Numbered from the stretch's first letter, positions 34,978 through 43,022 are shown. The stretch: 64,000 nucleotides of DNA from Shinella pollutisoli (GCF_024609765.1 NZ_JANFDG010000004.1:207726-271725), one strand, 5' to 3'. Notes: generated by a model from the sequence alone, not told the origin. Numbers and translations are program-made.

Positions 34978-35734
34978 GGACGAAGGGTTGCAGCGCGACG
35001 CCCTCCGCGGAAAGCGCCTCGCGCAGCGTCCTCGCGATGGCGACGGCGGCCGGCGTGTCGCCGTGGATGCAGATCGACTGCGCCTCGAGCGCGATCTCGC
35101 TGCCGTCGATCGCCGTGATGCGGCCCTCCGTGACGAGGCGCAGCATGCGGTCCGCGACCGCCTGCGGATCGTGGATGACGGCGCCCGGCAGCCTGCGGCT
35201 GACGAGCGAGCCGTCGGCATTGTAGGCGCGGTCGGCGAAGGCCTCGCAGACGACGGTGAGCCCCGCCGCGCGCGCCTGCGCGACGATCGGCGCGCCGGAA
35301 AGCGCCATCAGCACGAGCGCGGGGTCGACCGCCCTGATGCCGGCGATCACGTCGGCGGCCTGGCGGGCGTCGTTCGCGATGGTGTTGTAGAGCGCGCCGT
35401 GCGGCTTGACGTAGCGGACCCGCGTGCCGGCCGCCGTCGCCAGGCCCTGGAGCGCGCCGATCTGGTAGATCGTGTCGGCGACAAGCTCGGCGCTCGACGG
35501 GTCCATGTCGCGCCGGCCGAAGCCGACGAGGTCGCGGTAGCCGACATGGGCGCCGACCGCCACACCGCGCTCCGCCGCCGCCTTCAGCACGGAGAGGATG
35601 CCCGCCGGGTCGCCGGCGTGGAAGCCGCAGGCGATGTTGGCGCTGGTGACGATCGACAGCATCGACACGTCGTCGCCCATCGGCCAGGGGCCGAAACTCT
35701 CGCCGAGATCGCTGTTGAGGTCGATGCTTGCCAT
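34970..35734 (-). CDS. pxpA: LamB/YcsF family protein, 5-oxoprolinase subunit A-like
   Basis: 254 residues of a single LamB/YcsF TIM-barrel-like domain: [84 protein letters not shown] and [11 protein letters not shown], all family hallmarks. In PxpABC it supplies the ring-opening of 5-oxo-L-proline after phosphorylation by the B/C subunits. First gene of the operon, with ATG 35734 as the natural start (an upstream ATG at 35800 would run through the operator). Its presence together with a biotin carboxylase leaves open whether the substrate is 5-oxoproline, another lactam or a urea-like compound. Confidence 0.92.
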   Translation of the reverse strand: MASIDLNSDLGESFGPWPMGDDVSMLSIVTSANIACGFHAGDPAGILSVLKAAAERGVAVGAHVGYRDLVGFGRRDMDPSSAELVADTIYQIGALQGLATAAGTRVRYVKPHGALYNTIANDARQAADVIAGIRAVDPALVLMALSGAPIVAQARAAGLTVVCEAFADRAYNADGSLVSRRLPGAVIHDPQAVADRMLRLVTEGRITAIDGSEIALEAQSICIHGDTPAAVAIARTLREALSAEGVALQPFVHG

Positions 35735-35766
35735 GGCCGCGTCCTTCGTGATGGATTCCGCTTGGA

Positions 35767-35801
35767 ATTGTTGGATAACACGGATATGATTGTTCAACAA
35801 T
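35767..35801. promoter_or_regulatory. Probable GntR operator between pxpA and the divergent regulator
   Basis: ATTGTTCAACAAT at 35789-35801 is a perfect 13-bp palindrome, and TTGTTGGATAACA (35768-35780) is an imperfect second copy. Both resemble FadR-subfamily GntR sites (T-GT-N-AC-A). The pair lies 33-67 bp upstream of pxpA, where it would control the catabolic operon. The gntR start at 36035 is 234 bp away on the other side. Confidence 0.6.
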
Positions 35802-35859
35802 ATGGCCGGGTGAAAAATACCGAAGGGACCGGATATGATGATGCATGCGCCGCCGCACG

Positions 35860-36008
35860 CCCCTCTGCCCTGCCGGGCATCTCCCCCTCAGGCCGGGAGA
35901 TCGATCGGGGCACTGCCTTGCCCGTCGCCGGGGGTGCGGCTTGAGCACGGTTTCCGCTTCTTGCCGGTCTGCCCCCTTGAGGGGGAGATGCCCGGCAGGG
36001 CAGAGGGG
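35860..36008. repeat. Element bounded by a perfect 31-bp inverted repeat
   Basis: Positions 35860-35890 and 35978-36008 are exact reverse complements, enclosing 87 bp. The outer 11 bp (CCCCTCTGCCC) also form the hairpin at 1231-1256. No coding capacity lies inside. It looks like a small non-autonomous palindromic element (second rhizobial intergenic repeat class), ending 26 bp before the GntR start codon. No clear target-site duplication is seen. Confidence 0.8.
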
Positions 36009-36034
36009 GGCATGCCGGCCCCGGCCGCCGCCGC

Positions 36035-36703
36035 ATGACCGCGCGCGACGGCGGCCGGCCGCTCTCCGAGCGCGTGGCGGGCGAGATCCGCGACGGGCTG
36101 ATCGCCGGGCGGTTCGCGCCGGGCGAGCGGCTGTCGGAGCACGAGGTGGCCGCCCGCTACGGCATCTCGCGCAACACGCTGCGCGAGGTCTTCCGCCTGC
36201 TGACGAGCCAGGGCCTACTTGCCCATATCCCCAACCGCGGCGTCTTCGTCGCCTCGCCGGATGCGGCGGCCGTGCTCGACATCTACCGCGCCCGCCGCGT
36301 TATCCAGCGGGGCGCGGTGGAGGCCGCCGTGCCCGGCCACCCGGCCTTCTCGCGCATGGCGGCGCTGGTCGCGGACGGCGAGGAGGGGCAGGCGCGCGGC
36401 GACTGGCAGCGGGTCGGCACGGCCAACATGGCGTTCCACCGCGCCATGGTGGAGCTCTGCGACAGCCCGCGCCTCTCCGCCTGCTTCGACCTCATCCTCG
36501 CCGAGCTGCGCCTCGTCTTCGGCCGGCTGGAGGACACCGCCCACCTGCACGCGCCCTATGTCGCGCTCAACGCCGCCCTGCTCGTCCGCCTGCAGGCCGG
36601 CGACCGTGCCGCCGCGCTCGCCGGCCTCGACGCCTATCTCACCCGCTCCGAGCGCTCCGTGCTCGCCGCCCTCCAGCGCGGGAAGGCGGCGGAGCGCTCC
36701 TGA
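36035..36703 (+). CDS. GntR-family (FadR subfamily) transcriptional regulator
   Basis: 222 residues. The N-terminal winged helix (about 8-75) has LSERVAGEIRDGLIAGRFAPGERLSEHEVAARYGISRNTLREVFRLLTSQGLL, followed by an all-helical FCD effector domain (about 85-215) in which ANMAFHRAMVELC carries the metal/ligand-binding His. It is divergent from the pxpA operon, and the palindrome at 35789-35801 is of the kind such regulators bind, so local control of that operon is likely. The effector is presumably the substrate or a product of the pathway. Confidence 0.88.
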   Translation: MTARDGGRPLSERVAGEIRDGLIAGRFAPGERLSEHEVAARYGISRNTLREVFRLLTSQGLLAHIPNRGVFVASPDAAAVLDIYRARRVIQRGAVEAAVPGHPAFSRMAALVADGEEGQARGDWQRVGTANMAFHRAMVELCDSPRLSACFDLILAELRLVFGRLEDTAHLHAPYVALNAALLVRLQAGDRAAALAGLDAYLTRSERSVLAALQRGKAAERS

Positions 36704-36720
36704 GATGACGAGGGCGTCCC

Positions 36721-36854
36721 CTTCTCCCCGGCGGGGAGAAGGTGGCCCGAAGGGTCGGATGAGGGGGTAGACAGGCGCTGGCGACCCTGCTTTCGCCTGG
36801 CGCGCGTCCCCCCTCATCCCGCTGCCGCGACCTCTCCCCGGCGGGGAGAAGGGG
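36721..36854. repeat. RIME-like mosaic palindromic repeat, copy 3
   Basis: Two-module element in the 36704-36918 gap, beginning CTTCTCCCCGGCGGGGAGAAG, with GATGAGGGGG and CCCCCTCATCCCG facing each other. It is followed by a TTCCATATGCGAC box at about 36871-36883. Confidence 0.8.
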
Positions 36855-36918
36855 CAGAAGGCGCCCTCATGGTTCCATATGCGACTGCCCTGCCGGCGGG
36901 GAGAAGGGGGGACCGCTC

Positions 36919-38145
36919 CTAGTCGAAGGCAAAGAGGTCGGCGTCGGGGTCGCGGGTGCCGTTGACCGCGGCGGAGACGATCTCGGCGGCGATCTGGCTG
37001 AAGGTGATGCCGTTGCCGCCGAAGCCCATCACGGCGTGGACGTTGGCGAGGCCGGGCACGGGGCCGATCAGCGGCAGGCCGGTCGCCGTCGCGCCGAAGG
37101 CGGCGGCCCAGCGATAGGCCGGCGCGCCGAGCTTCACGCCGATCAGCGCCTCGACCTTGCGGCGGATCGCGTCGGTATGCGTGACGAGTTTCCCGGCGGA
37201 GCGGAAGGCCTCCTCGTCCTCCTCGTCCTCGCCGCCGGCCACCAGCCGGCCGGCCGCGTCGACGCGGAGGTAGAGATAGGGGTCGGAGGCCTCCCAGACG
37301 AGGCGGTCCTTCAGCCAGCCGGGTACGGCGAGGCCGGGGCGGCTTGCGAGCGCCCAGGTGGAGATGATGCGGTGGCGCTTGTCGGCGAGGCGCTTGAGGA
37401 ACTCGTAGCCGGTGCAGAAGATGGCGTGCCCCGCGCCGATCAGCCGGCCCTCGCCGGTCGCCATCACCACCTCCTCCGACAGGCTGCGAAGGTCGGTGAT
37501 CTCCGTGCCGGCGACGATCTCCACCCCGCGCCTCTGCAGGTCGCGCAGCAGGCCGGCGGTGAGCTGGCCGGGATTGGCCGAGGCCGATATCCCGCTTTCG
37601 ATCGCGCCCGTCCGGTCCAGTCCGTAGGTCTCGCGCAGCGTCGCCGCATCGAGGAAGCGCGCGCCGATGCCGGCCGCTTCCCGCGCCTTCGCCTCGGCCT
37701 TCAGCGCCCGCGCGCCCATCTCGTCGCCGGCGAGGTAGAGCGCGCCCTTGCGGCGGAAGCCGCAGGAGAGGCCGAGCGTGTTCACCGTCTCCTCCAGCCG
37801 CAGCACGGCGCCGGCCGAGCGCTGCCAGGCCCGCGCCGCCCGCTCCCGGCCGATCATCCGGCCGAGCCGCGTCAGCGGCACGTCGATCTCGTGCTGGATC
37901 ATCGCCGTGCTGGCGATCGAGCTGCCGCGCACCGGCGGCCGGCGGTCGACGATCAGCACCGAGCGCCCGACGCCGGCGAGCGCATGGGCGACGAGCGCGC
38001 CGCTGATGCCGGCCCCCACCACGACCGCGTCGTAGCGCGACAGCGAGGGATGCGTGCGGGTGCGCACGGAGATGCGGGGGCTGTCGAGCCAGAGGGGGCG
38101 GGACCGGCGCAGCTCCCGCTCGTGCGTCAGGGACGGTTGGTTCAT
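36919..38145 (-). CDS. FAD-dependent oxidoreductase (DAO family)
   Basis: About 408 residues from ATG 38145. The FAD-binding dinucleotide fold is YDAVVVGAGISGALVAHALAGVGRSVLIVDRR; the C-terminal part has AYRWAAAFGATATGLPLIGPVPGLANVHAVMGFGGNGITFS, the usual D-amino-acid/glycine-oxidase-type end where flavin N5 is approached. An Asp/Glu-rich loop GGEDEEDEEAF lies in the middle. The substrate (an amine or amino acid) cannot be told. It is separate from the pxp operon, with an intervening repeat and the divergent regulator; the downstream TIGR02588 gene is only 25 bp from its start and may be in the same unit. Confidence 0.85.
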   Translation of the reverse strand: MNQPSLTHERELRRSRPLWLDSPRISVRTRTHPSLSRYDAVVVGAGISGALVAHALAGVGRSVLIVDRRPPVRGSSIASTAMIQHEIDVPLTRLGRMIGRERAARAWQRSAGAVLRLEETVNTLGLSCGFRRKGALYLAGDEMGARALKAEAKAREAAGIGARFLDAATLRETYGLDRTGAIESGISASANPGQLTAGLLRDLQRRGVEIVAGTEITDLRSLSEEVVMATGEGRLIGAGHAIFCTGYEFLKRLADKRHRIISTWALASRPGLAVPGWLKDRLVWEASDPYLYLRVDAAGRLVAGGEDEEDEEAFRSAGKLVTHTDAIRRKVEALIGVKLGAPAYRWAAAFGATATGLPLIGPVPGLANVHAVMGFGGNGITFSQIAAEIVSAAVNGTRDPDADLFAFD

Positions 38146-38170
38146 CGCTGTCCTTTCACGGGTGAGCCTT

Positions 38171-38569
38171 TCACGGGTCGGCATAGCCGGCGACGGCGAG
38201 CGCGAGGCCGCCCGCGCGCGGGTCGCCGCGGAAGAAGAGGGCGCCCTTCTCCCCGGATCGCGCGGCGACGTAGTCGAAGGTGACGTCGGCGCTCTCCCCG
38301 CCCGAAAGCGTGCCGCGCACCTCGACGCCGGCCGCCGCCGTGGACGCGGTGTTGCGCACCTCGAAGGCGACGCGCCAGCCGCCGGACTCGGGCGTGACGG
38401 AGACGACGTCGACGGTGAAGGCGGGCGGGTCCTGCCGGTACTGGAGCGCGTCCCAGGCGAGCCAGCCGAGGAGGGCCGCCACCAGCAGGGCGGAGACCCC
38501 GCCCGCCAGCCATTCCACCCAGTGGGCCTCCGCGCTCTCGACGGAGCCGCTGCGGGACGATCTCGTCAT
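38171..38569 (-). CDS. TIGR02588 family membrane-anchored protein
   Basis: 132 residues. A membrane helix at about 20-42 (WLAGGVSALLVAALLGWLAWDA) is followed by an extracytoplasmic beta-sandwich-like part with FTVDVVSVTPESGGWRVAFEVRNTASTAAAGVEVRGTL, ending GYADP. This is the small conserved protein that habitually accompanies TIGR02587 in alphaproteobacteria; neither has a known function. ATG 38569 follows the TIGR02587 stop by 11 bp. The domain looks like those that bind a partner in the periplasm. Confidence 0.8.
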   Translation of the reverse strand: MTRSSRSGSVESAEAHWVEWLAGGVSALLVAALLGWLAWDALQYRQDPPAFTVDVVSVTPESGGWRVAFEVRNTASTAAAGVEVRGTLSGGESADVTFDYVAARSGEKGALFFRGDPRAGGLALAVAGYADP

Positions 38570-38580
38570 GGTGCCCTCCT

Positions 38581-39429
38581 CTACAGAACCAGCCGCGCCG
38601 AGGCCGCGCCGACGGCGGCGGGCAGCCCGAGCACGACGGCGGCGGTGACGGCGGGCGAGAAGCCGGTATGGTCGAGCCGGCCGAAGGTCCACAGCGCATA
38701 GAGGCTGACGGAAAGCGCGATGACGTAGCCCGGCAGCGTGAAGCGCAGGAACGGATCCCACCAGGCGCGACCCTCCGCCGGGCGGTGGCTGCCGCGGAAA
38801 TGCAACGCATAGACGAAGCCGTGCATCAGCGCGACGGAGACGATCACCGCGAGAAGCGTGTGGAAGGGGGTGATCTTGTAGGCGATCAGCACCATCTCCT
38901 CCGTCGGCGCCATGTTGAGGCTGAAGAACAGCGCGCCCGTCATCATCATGAAGAGCTCGTGCACATAGCCGGTCTCGCCGCCGTCGTCGCCGTCCTCCGC
39001 GTCGCGCTCCTCCGAATGGCGGCCGAGCTGGCTGCGGCCGAGCAGCGCGCCGATGCCGGCGGGCACCGATTGCAGCGCCACCTTGGCGGCGATCGTGTCG
39101 GCCGTCGGCTGGTCGTCGAGGATGCCGAAGAGGAGGAGGACGGCCGCGCCGAGCAGGATGCCGAGCCCGTAGGCGATCAGCGCGTCGCGCACCGCCGCCG
39201 GCCAGGAGGTGACGTTCTCGAAGCCGATCAGCCGGGCGAGCACGACGAGGAGCGGCAGGGCGAGGAGGCAGAGGAGGAACAGCCGGCTGCGCTCGACATA
39301 GAGGCCGAGCGACCACATCTCCATGGTCATCAGCATCGGCAGCGCGAAGAGCAGCGCGCCGGCGAGCCCGCGCGCAAGCCCGACGAGGAAATGCCGCGTC
39401 TCGTCGTCCCCTGTCCATGTCTCGCCCAT
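38581..39429 (-). CDS. TIGR02587 family integral membrane protein
   Basis: 282 residues with about seven predicted membrane helices: GLAGALLFALPMLMTMEMWSLG, LFLLCLLALPLLVVLARLIGF, ALIAYGLGILLGAAVLLLFGI, then after a charged loop (RHSEERDAEDGDDGG) four more. A central NMAPTEEMVLIAYKIT phrase with adjacent acidic residues is conserved in the family as I recall it (also called DUF2391). Function unknown; a channel or transporter role is only a guess. Immediate partner is the TIGR02588 gene. Confidence 0.82.
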   Translation of the reverse strand: MGETWTGDDETRHFLVGLARGLAGALLFALPMLMTMEMWSLGLYVERSRLFLLCLLALPLLVVLARLIGFENVTSWPAAVRDALIAYGLGILLGAAVLLLFGILDDQPTADTIAAKVALQSVPAGIGALLGRSQLGRHSEERDAEDGDDGGETGYVHELFMMMTGALFFSLNMAPTEEMVLIAYKITPFHTLLAVIVSVALMHGFVYALHFRGSHRPAEGRAWWDPFLRFTLPGYVIALSVSLYALWTFGRLDHTGFSPAVTAAVVLGLPAAVGAASARLVL

Positions 39430-39470
39430 GACCCCTCCGGATGGCGGGGATACGCATGACGGTGGCTTTC

Positions 39471-39584
39471 CTTCTCCCCGGCGGGGAGAAGGTGGCCCGG
39501 AGGGCCGGATGAGGGGGACGGCACGCCTTGCCTTCGGCCCCCTCGTCCGCCTGCTTTCCCCTTCTCCCCGCCGGGAAAAGGGGA
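39471..39584. repeat. RIME-like mosaic palindromic repeat, copy 4
   Basis: Occupies most of the 39430-39665 gap. It has the same left module as copies 1 and 3; the right module is shortened to CTTCTCCCCGCCGGGAAAAGG. A related 'tcatttcattgcgatcac' tail follows. Confidence 0.75.
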
Positions 39585-39665
39585 AAGCAGCACCCTTGTC
39601 ATTTCATTGCGATCACCCTCGCATTCGCCGGGGAAACGCGGCATCCGCCAAAGGGTTCCGCGGCG

Positions 39666-40982
39666 TCAGCGCGCCCGCAGCACGTCGTCCAGCGCCGCGA
39701 CCAGCGTGTCGGCATTCTCGCGGGAGAAGACGAGGGGAGGGCGGATCTTCAGCACGTTGGCGCGTGGGCCCGCCGCGCTGATCAGCACCCGGCGGTCGCG
39801 CAGGCCGTTGACGATGCGGGTGGTCAGTGCCGCGTCGGCGCGCTTCTCGGCCCGGTCGGAGACGATCTCGACGCCGACGAAGAGGCCCGCGCCGCGCACG
39901 TCGCCGATGGCGGCATGCCGGCCGGCGAGGTCTTTCAGCCCGTCCGCGAGATGGCGGCCGACCTGCAGCGCGTTTTCCTGCAGCCCTTCCTCGCGGATCG
40001 TGTCGAGCACGGCTCGGCCGGCGGCGGCGGCGACGGGGTTGCCGCCGAAGGTGTTGAAGTAGCGGGCGTTCGGGCCGAAACCGGCGATCACCTCGGGCCT
40101 GAGCACGAGGCCCGCCATCGGATAGCCGTTGCCCATCGGCTTGCCGAGCGTGACCATGTCGGGCGAGACGCCGTGGCGCTCGAAGCCCCACATCGCCTCG
40201 CCGGTGCGGCCGAAGCCCGGCTGCACCTCGTCGGCGACGAAGAGGCCGCCCGCCGCATGGATCGCCTCGACCGCCGGCTTCAGGAAGCCTTCGGGCCCGG
40301 CGAAGATGCCGTCGCTGGAGAAGATCGAGTCGGCGATCAGCATGGCCGGCCGGATGCCGTGGCGCTTCAGGTCGGCGATGGCGGCGGCGACGTCGCGGCC
40401 GAACCGCTCCATCGCCTCGCCGGGCGCGCCGCGGTAGCTGTCGGGCGCGGGCACGGTGCGCACGTGCGGCCCCAGCGTCACCGCGTCGCCGAGCGAGGGC
40501 GAGAACTCGGCGACCGCGCCCGTCAGCCCGTGATAGGCGAGCTCGGTGGCGATGATGCCCGTGCCGCCGGTGACGTAGCGGGCGATGCGGACGGCGAGGT
40601 CGTTCGCCTCGCTGCCGGTGCAGGTGAACATCGCCTGGGCGAGGCCCGCGGGGAAGGTCGCCGTCAGCGCCTCGGCATAGTCGACGATGCCCTCGTGCAG
40701 GTAGCGCGTGTGGGTGTTGAGGATCGCCGTCTGCCGCGTGATCGCCTCGACCACGCGCGGATGGCAATGGCCGAGCGAGGCGACGTTGTTGTAGGCGTCG
40801 AGATACCTCTCGCCCGCCGCGTCGTAGAGGAAGACGCCCTCGCCGCGCACCAGATGCAGCGGCCGCTCGTAGAACAGCCGGTAGGCGGGGCCGAGCACCT
40901 TCTCGCGCCGGGCGATCAGCGCCCGGTCGGCGGCGTCGAGCCGCTCGAAATCCTCGCTCGTGAACGCATTCACCATCGACAT
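39666..40982 (-). CDS. Class III aminotransferase-fold enzyme, probable phospho-lyase (AGXT2L/PHYKPL-like)
   Basis: 438 residues, PLP fold type I. VASLGHCHPRVVEAI, FTCTGSEANDLAVRIAR, FVADEVQPGFGRTGEAMWGFE (Asp for pyridine N), VTLGKPMGNGYP (PLP lysine) and FNTFGGNPVAAAAG are all present. In this subgroup, which contains human AGXT2L1/AGXT2L2, the enzymes eliminate phosphate from O-phosphoethanolamine or 5-phosphohydroxylysine and do not transaminate. The neighbouring kinase, 4 bp upstream in the same operon, resembles hydroxylysine kinase, which supports a kinase plus phospho-lyase route. A plain omega-aminotransferase remains the alternative. Confidence 0.85.
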   Translation of the reverse strand: MSMVNAFTSEDFERLDAADRALIARREKVLGPAYRLFYERPLHLVRGEGVFLYDAAGERYLDAYNNVASLGHCHPRVVEAITRQTAILNTHTRYLHEGIVDYAEALTATFPAGLAQAMFTCTGSEANDLAVRIARYVTGGTGIIATELAYHGLTGAVAEFSPSLGDAVTLGPHVRTVPAPDSYRGAPGEAMERFGRDVAAAIADLKRHGIRPAMLIADSIFSSDGIFAGPEGFLKPAVEAIHAAGGLFVADEVQPGFGRTGEAMWGFERHGVSPDMVTLGKPMGNGYPMAGLVLRPEVIAGFGPNARYFNTFGGNPVAAAAGRAVLDTIREEGLQENALQVGRHLADGLKDLAGRHAAIGDVRGAGLFVGVEIVSDRAEKRADAALTTRIVNGLRDRRVLISAAGPRANVLKIRPPLVFSRENADTLVAALDDVLRAR

Positions 40983-40986
40983 GGGA

Positions 40987-42030
40987 TCAGGCCTCCGCGG
41001 GGTTGGGCGCGAGCCGCTTCAGGCCCGCCGCCGTCAGGTCGGCGATGTTGCGCAGGCCCGCCCAGGCGGCGGCGTGGTTGCGCATGATGTAGGCGCGGTT
41101 CTCCGGAAAGCGCGCCGAGCGCCATTCCGCGACGATGATCGACATGGCGAGCCGCGCCCGGACGAGCACCGGCAGCACGGCGAGCTCCGGCTCGAGCAGC
41201 GGGCGGGCGGACAGGAAGCCCTCGAGATAGGCGCCCGCGCGCGCCGCCCAGTCCTCCGTCGCCAGGTGATAGGAGAGGCCGACGGCGAGGTCGTTGACCA
41301 TCGGCGCGCGCACCATGTCGCCGAAGTCGATGATGCCGACGACGCTGTCGGGGGCTGCGGGATCGACGAGGATGTTGTGCGGGTTGAAGTCGTTGTGGAT
41401 GATCTGGCGCCGCTCCAGCGCCGCAATCGCCGGCAGGGTCCGCTCGAATTCGGCGAGGACCGCCTCGGCCTGCCCGCGCCGCTCGGGCGCGACGTGGTCC
41501 ACCACCGCGACGAGGTCGAGCGTGTGCGAGATGTCCCACATCAGCTTGCCGGCGGGCGGCTGCCCGTCATAGCCGGACAGGCCGAGGCCGAGGGCGGCGA
41601 GCGCCCGGCCGACGGCGCGGCTCTGCGCGAGCGCGGGCGGCGTGCGGTATTGCAGCTCGCCCGGCAGGAAGGTGAGCAGGCGCACGATGCGCGGCCCGTC
41701 GACGGTCGCAAGCGCATGGCTGTGCCCGCCGCCCCGCGTCGGCACGATGCGCGGCACCGGCACGGCCGGCGCGTGGCGTTCGAGGTGGAGGAGCGCGCCG
41801 TCCTGGAAGTCGAGCGCGGCCGGGTCCTCCGCCGGATTGGCGATCTTCAGCGTGTACCGCGCGCCGTCGGCGGCGGAAAACAGGAAGGTCTCGTCGCGCT
41901 CGCTCGACAGGCGCTTCGCCGTTCCCTCGATGCCGTAGACCGCGGCGACGGCCGCCGCCGCTCCCGCAAGCGACGTCTCGCTCCAGGACGCCGACATGGC
42001 GTCGCCGCGTCCCGCCGTCTCTTCCGTCAT
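40987..42030 (-). CDS. APH-fold kinase, hydroxylysine-kinase-like
   Basis: 347 residues. N-lobe: SERDETFLFSAADGARYTLKIANP, with the ATP-binding Lys. Catalytic loop: RRQIIHNDFNPHNILVD (HxDxxxxN). Metal-binding: VVGIIDFGDMVRAP (DFG-like). This order with 'HNDFNPHNIL' and 'LKIANP' resembles hydroxylysine kinase (HYKK/AGPHD1) and bacterial relatives often fused to class III aminotransferases. ATG 42030 has GGAGAC 3-8 bp upstream; an internal ATG (MSASW, 41996) is possible. It would phosphorylate a hydroxyl group of a small amino compound for the downstream lyase. Confidence 0.83.
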   Translation of the reverse strand: MTEETAGRGDAMSASWSETSLAGAAAAVAAVYGIEGTAKRLSSERDETFLFSAADGARYTLKIANPAEDPAALDFQDGALLHLERHAPAVPVPRIVPTRGGGHSHALATVDGPRIVRLLTFLPGELQYRTPPALAQSRAVGRALAALGLGLSGYDGQPPAGKLMWDISHTLDLVAVVDHVAPERRGQAEAVLAEFERTLPAIAALERRQIIHNDFNPHNILVDPAAPDSVVGIIDFGDMVRAPMVNDLAVGLSYHLATEDWAARAGAYLEGFLSARPLLEPELAVLPVLVRARLAMSIIVAEWRSARFPENRAYIMRNHAAAWAGLRNIADLTAAGLKRLAPNPAEA

Positions 42031-42065
42031 GGTGTCTCCGTTGCCCGCGTGGCCTGGCGACAAGG

Positions 42066-42181
42066 CCCCCTCATCCGCCTGCCGGCACCTTCTTCCCGAG
42101 GGGAGAAGGGAAAACCGCCGGCGCGTCCTCCTCCCTTCTCCCCGCCGGGGAGAAGGTGGCCCGAAGGGCCGGATGAGGGGG
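42066..42181. repeat. RIME-like mosaic palindromic repeat, copy 5 (reversed topology)
   Basis: Here the CCCCCTCATCCG arm is on the outside left and GGATGAGGGGG on the outside right, with the CTTCTCCCC hairpins inside. This is the opposite order to copies 1-4. It lies in the 42031-42290 gap, between the kinase gene and the divergent regulator. Confidence 0.78.
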
Positions 42182-42261
42182 TATGCACGGCGGCTCCGGC
42201 CCTCACCTATATTTGGCCCGGCCTCCGGCTTGAAACAAGCGAAAAAAGATGCATCAAGTAT

Positions 42262-42279
42262 GTTGTTGACAATTGTTAG
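42262..42279. promoter_or_regulatory. Candidate GntR operator/promoter ahead of the second regulator
   Basis: GTTGTTGACAATTGTTAG contains the palindrome ACAATTGT and TTGT/ACAA half-sites, 12-29 bp upstream of ATG 42291. TTGACA within it would also serve as a -35 element, but it lies too close to the start codon to drive this gene, so autoregulation by road-block is possible. Confidence 0.45.
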
Positions 42280-42290
42280 AGCCCGGCACC

Positions 42291-42980
42291 ATGCCCGAAT
42301 TTGCAACCCTGGATCACGAAAGCCTCAGCAGCGCCGTCTACGGCGCGCTGTGCGACGCGCTGATCCAGGGCCGTTTCCAGCCCGGCGACCGGCTGAAGAT
42401 CCGCGACCTCGCCGAGCAGTTCGGCACCTCCGTCACGCCGATCCGCGACGCTATCCTCAAGCTCGCCAACGACGAGGCGATCACCTTCCGCTCGCCGCGC
42501 GACATCCGCATCCCGGCGATGAGCGAGGCGCGCTACCGCGAGATCCGCGCCATCCGCATCAAGCTGGAGGGGCTTGCCGCCGAGACGGCCGCGCAGGTCG
42601 CCACCTCCGCCGACATCGAGGCGCTGGAGACGATCCTGCGCGAGAACGAGGCGGCGATTTCCGGCGGCGACCGGCTGAAGGGCGCCGCCCTCAACCAGAC
42701 CTTCCATTTCATGCTGCCGCAGATCGCCGGCCTGCCGGTGCTCACCGGCATCCTGCGCCGGCTCTGGCTGCAGATGGGCCCGCTGATCTCGGATTCCTAC
42801 CTCGCCGGCGGCCGCGCCATGATCGACCACCACTATCCGGTGGTCGAGGCGCTGAAGCGCCACGATTCGGCCGCCGCCTCGATGGCCATCGTCGACGACA
42901 TCCTGCTCGGCGGCCGGCCGATCCTGGAGAAGATCGAGCGGGGGGCGGAGACGGCCGGCATGGTGGTGCGGCTGCGCTGA
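42291..42980 (+). CDS. GntR-family (FadR subfamily) transcriptional regulator
   Basis: 229 residues. Winged helix at about 8-75 with LSSAVYGALCDALIQGRFQPGDRLKIRDLAEQFGTSVTPIRDAILKLANDEAI, then an FCD domain with NQTFHFMLPQIAG and DHHYPVVEALKRHD (metal-site His). Divergent from the kinase/phospho-lyase operon, which it probably controls. ATG 42291 is preferred to an in-frame TTG at 42273 that lies inside the presumed operator. The downstream acetyltransferase gene is convergent. Confidence 0.88.
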   Translation: MPEFATLDHESLSSAVYGALCDALIQGRFQPGDRLKIRDLAEQFGTSVTPIRDAILKLANDEAITFRSPRDIRIPAMSEARYREIRAIRIKLEGLAAETAAQVATSADIEALETILRENEAAISGGDRLKGAALNQTFHFMLPQIAGLPVLTGILRRLWLQMGPLISDSYLAGGRAMIDHHYPVVEALKRHDSAAASMAIVDDILLGGRPILEKIERGAETAGMVVRLR

Positions 42981-43022
42981 ATCTTACCGGCGATTCCAGC
43001 AGGAGTGCGTATCGGAAACGCT

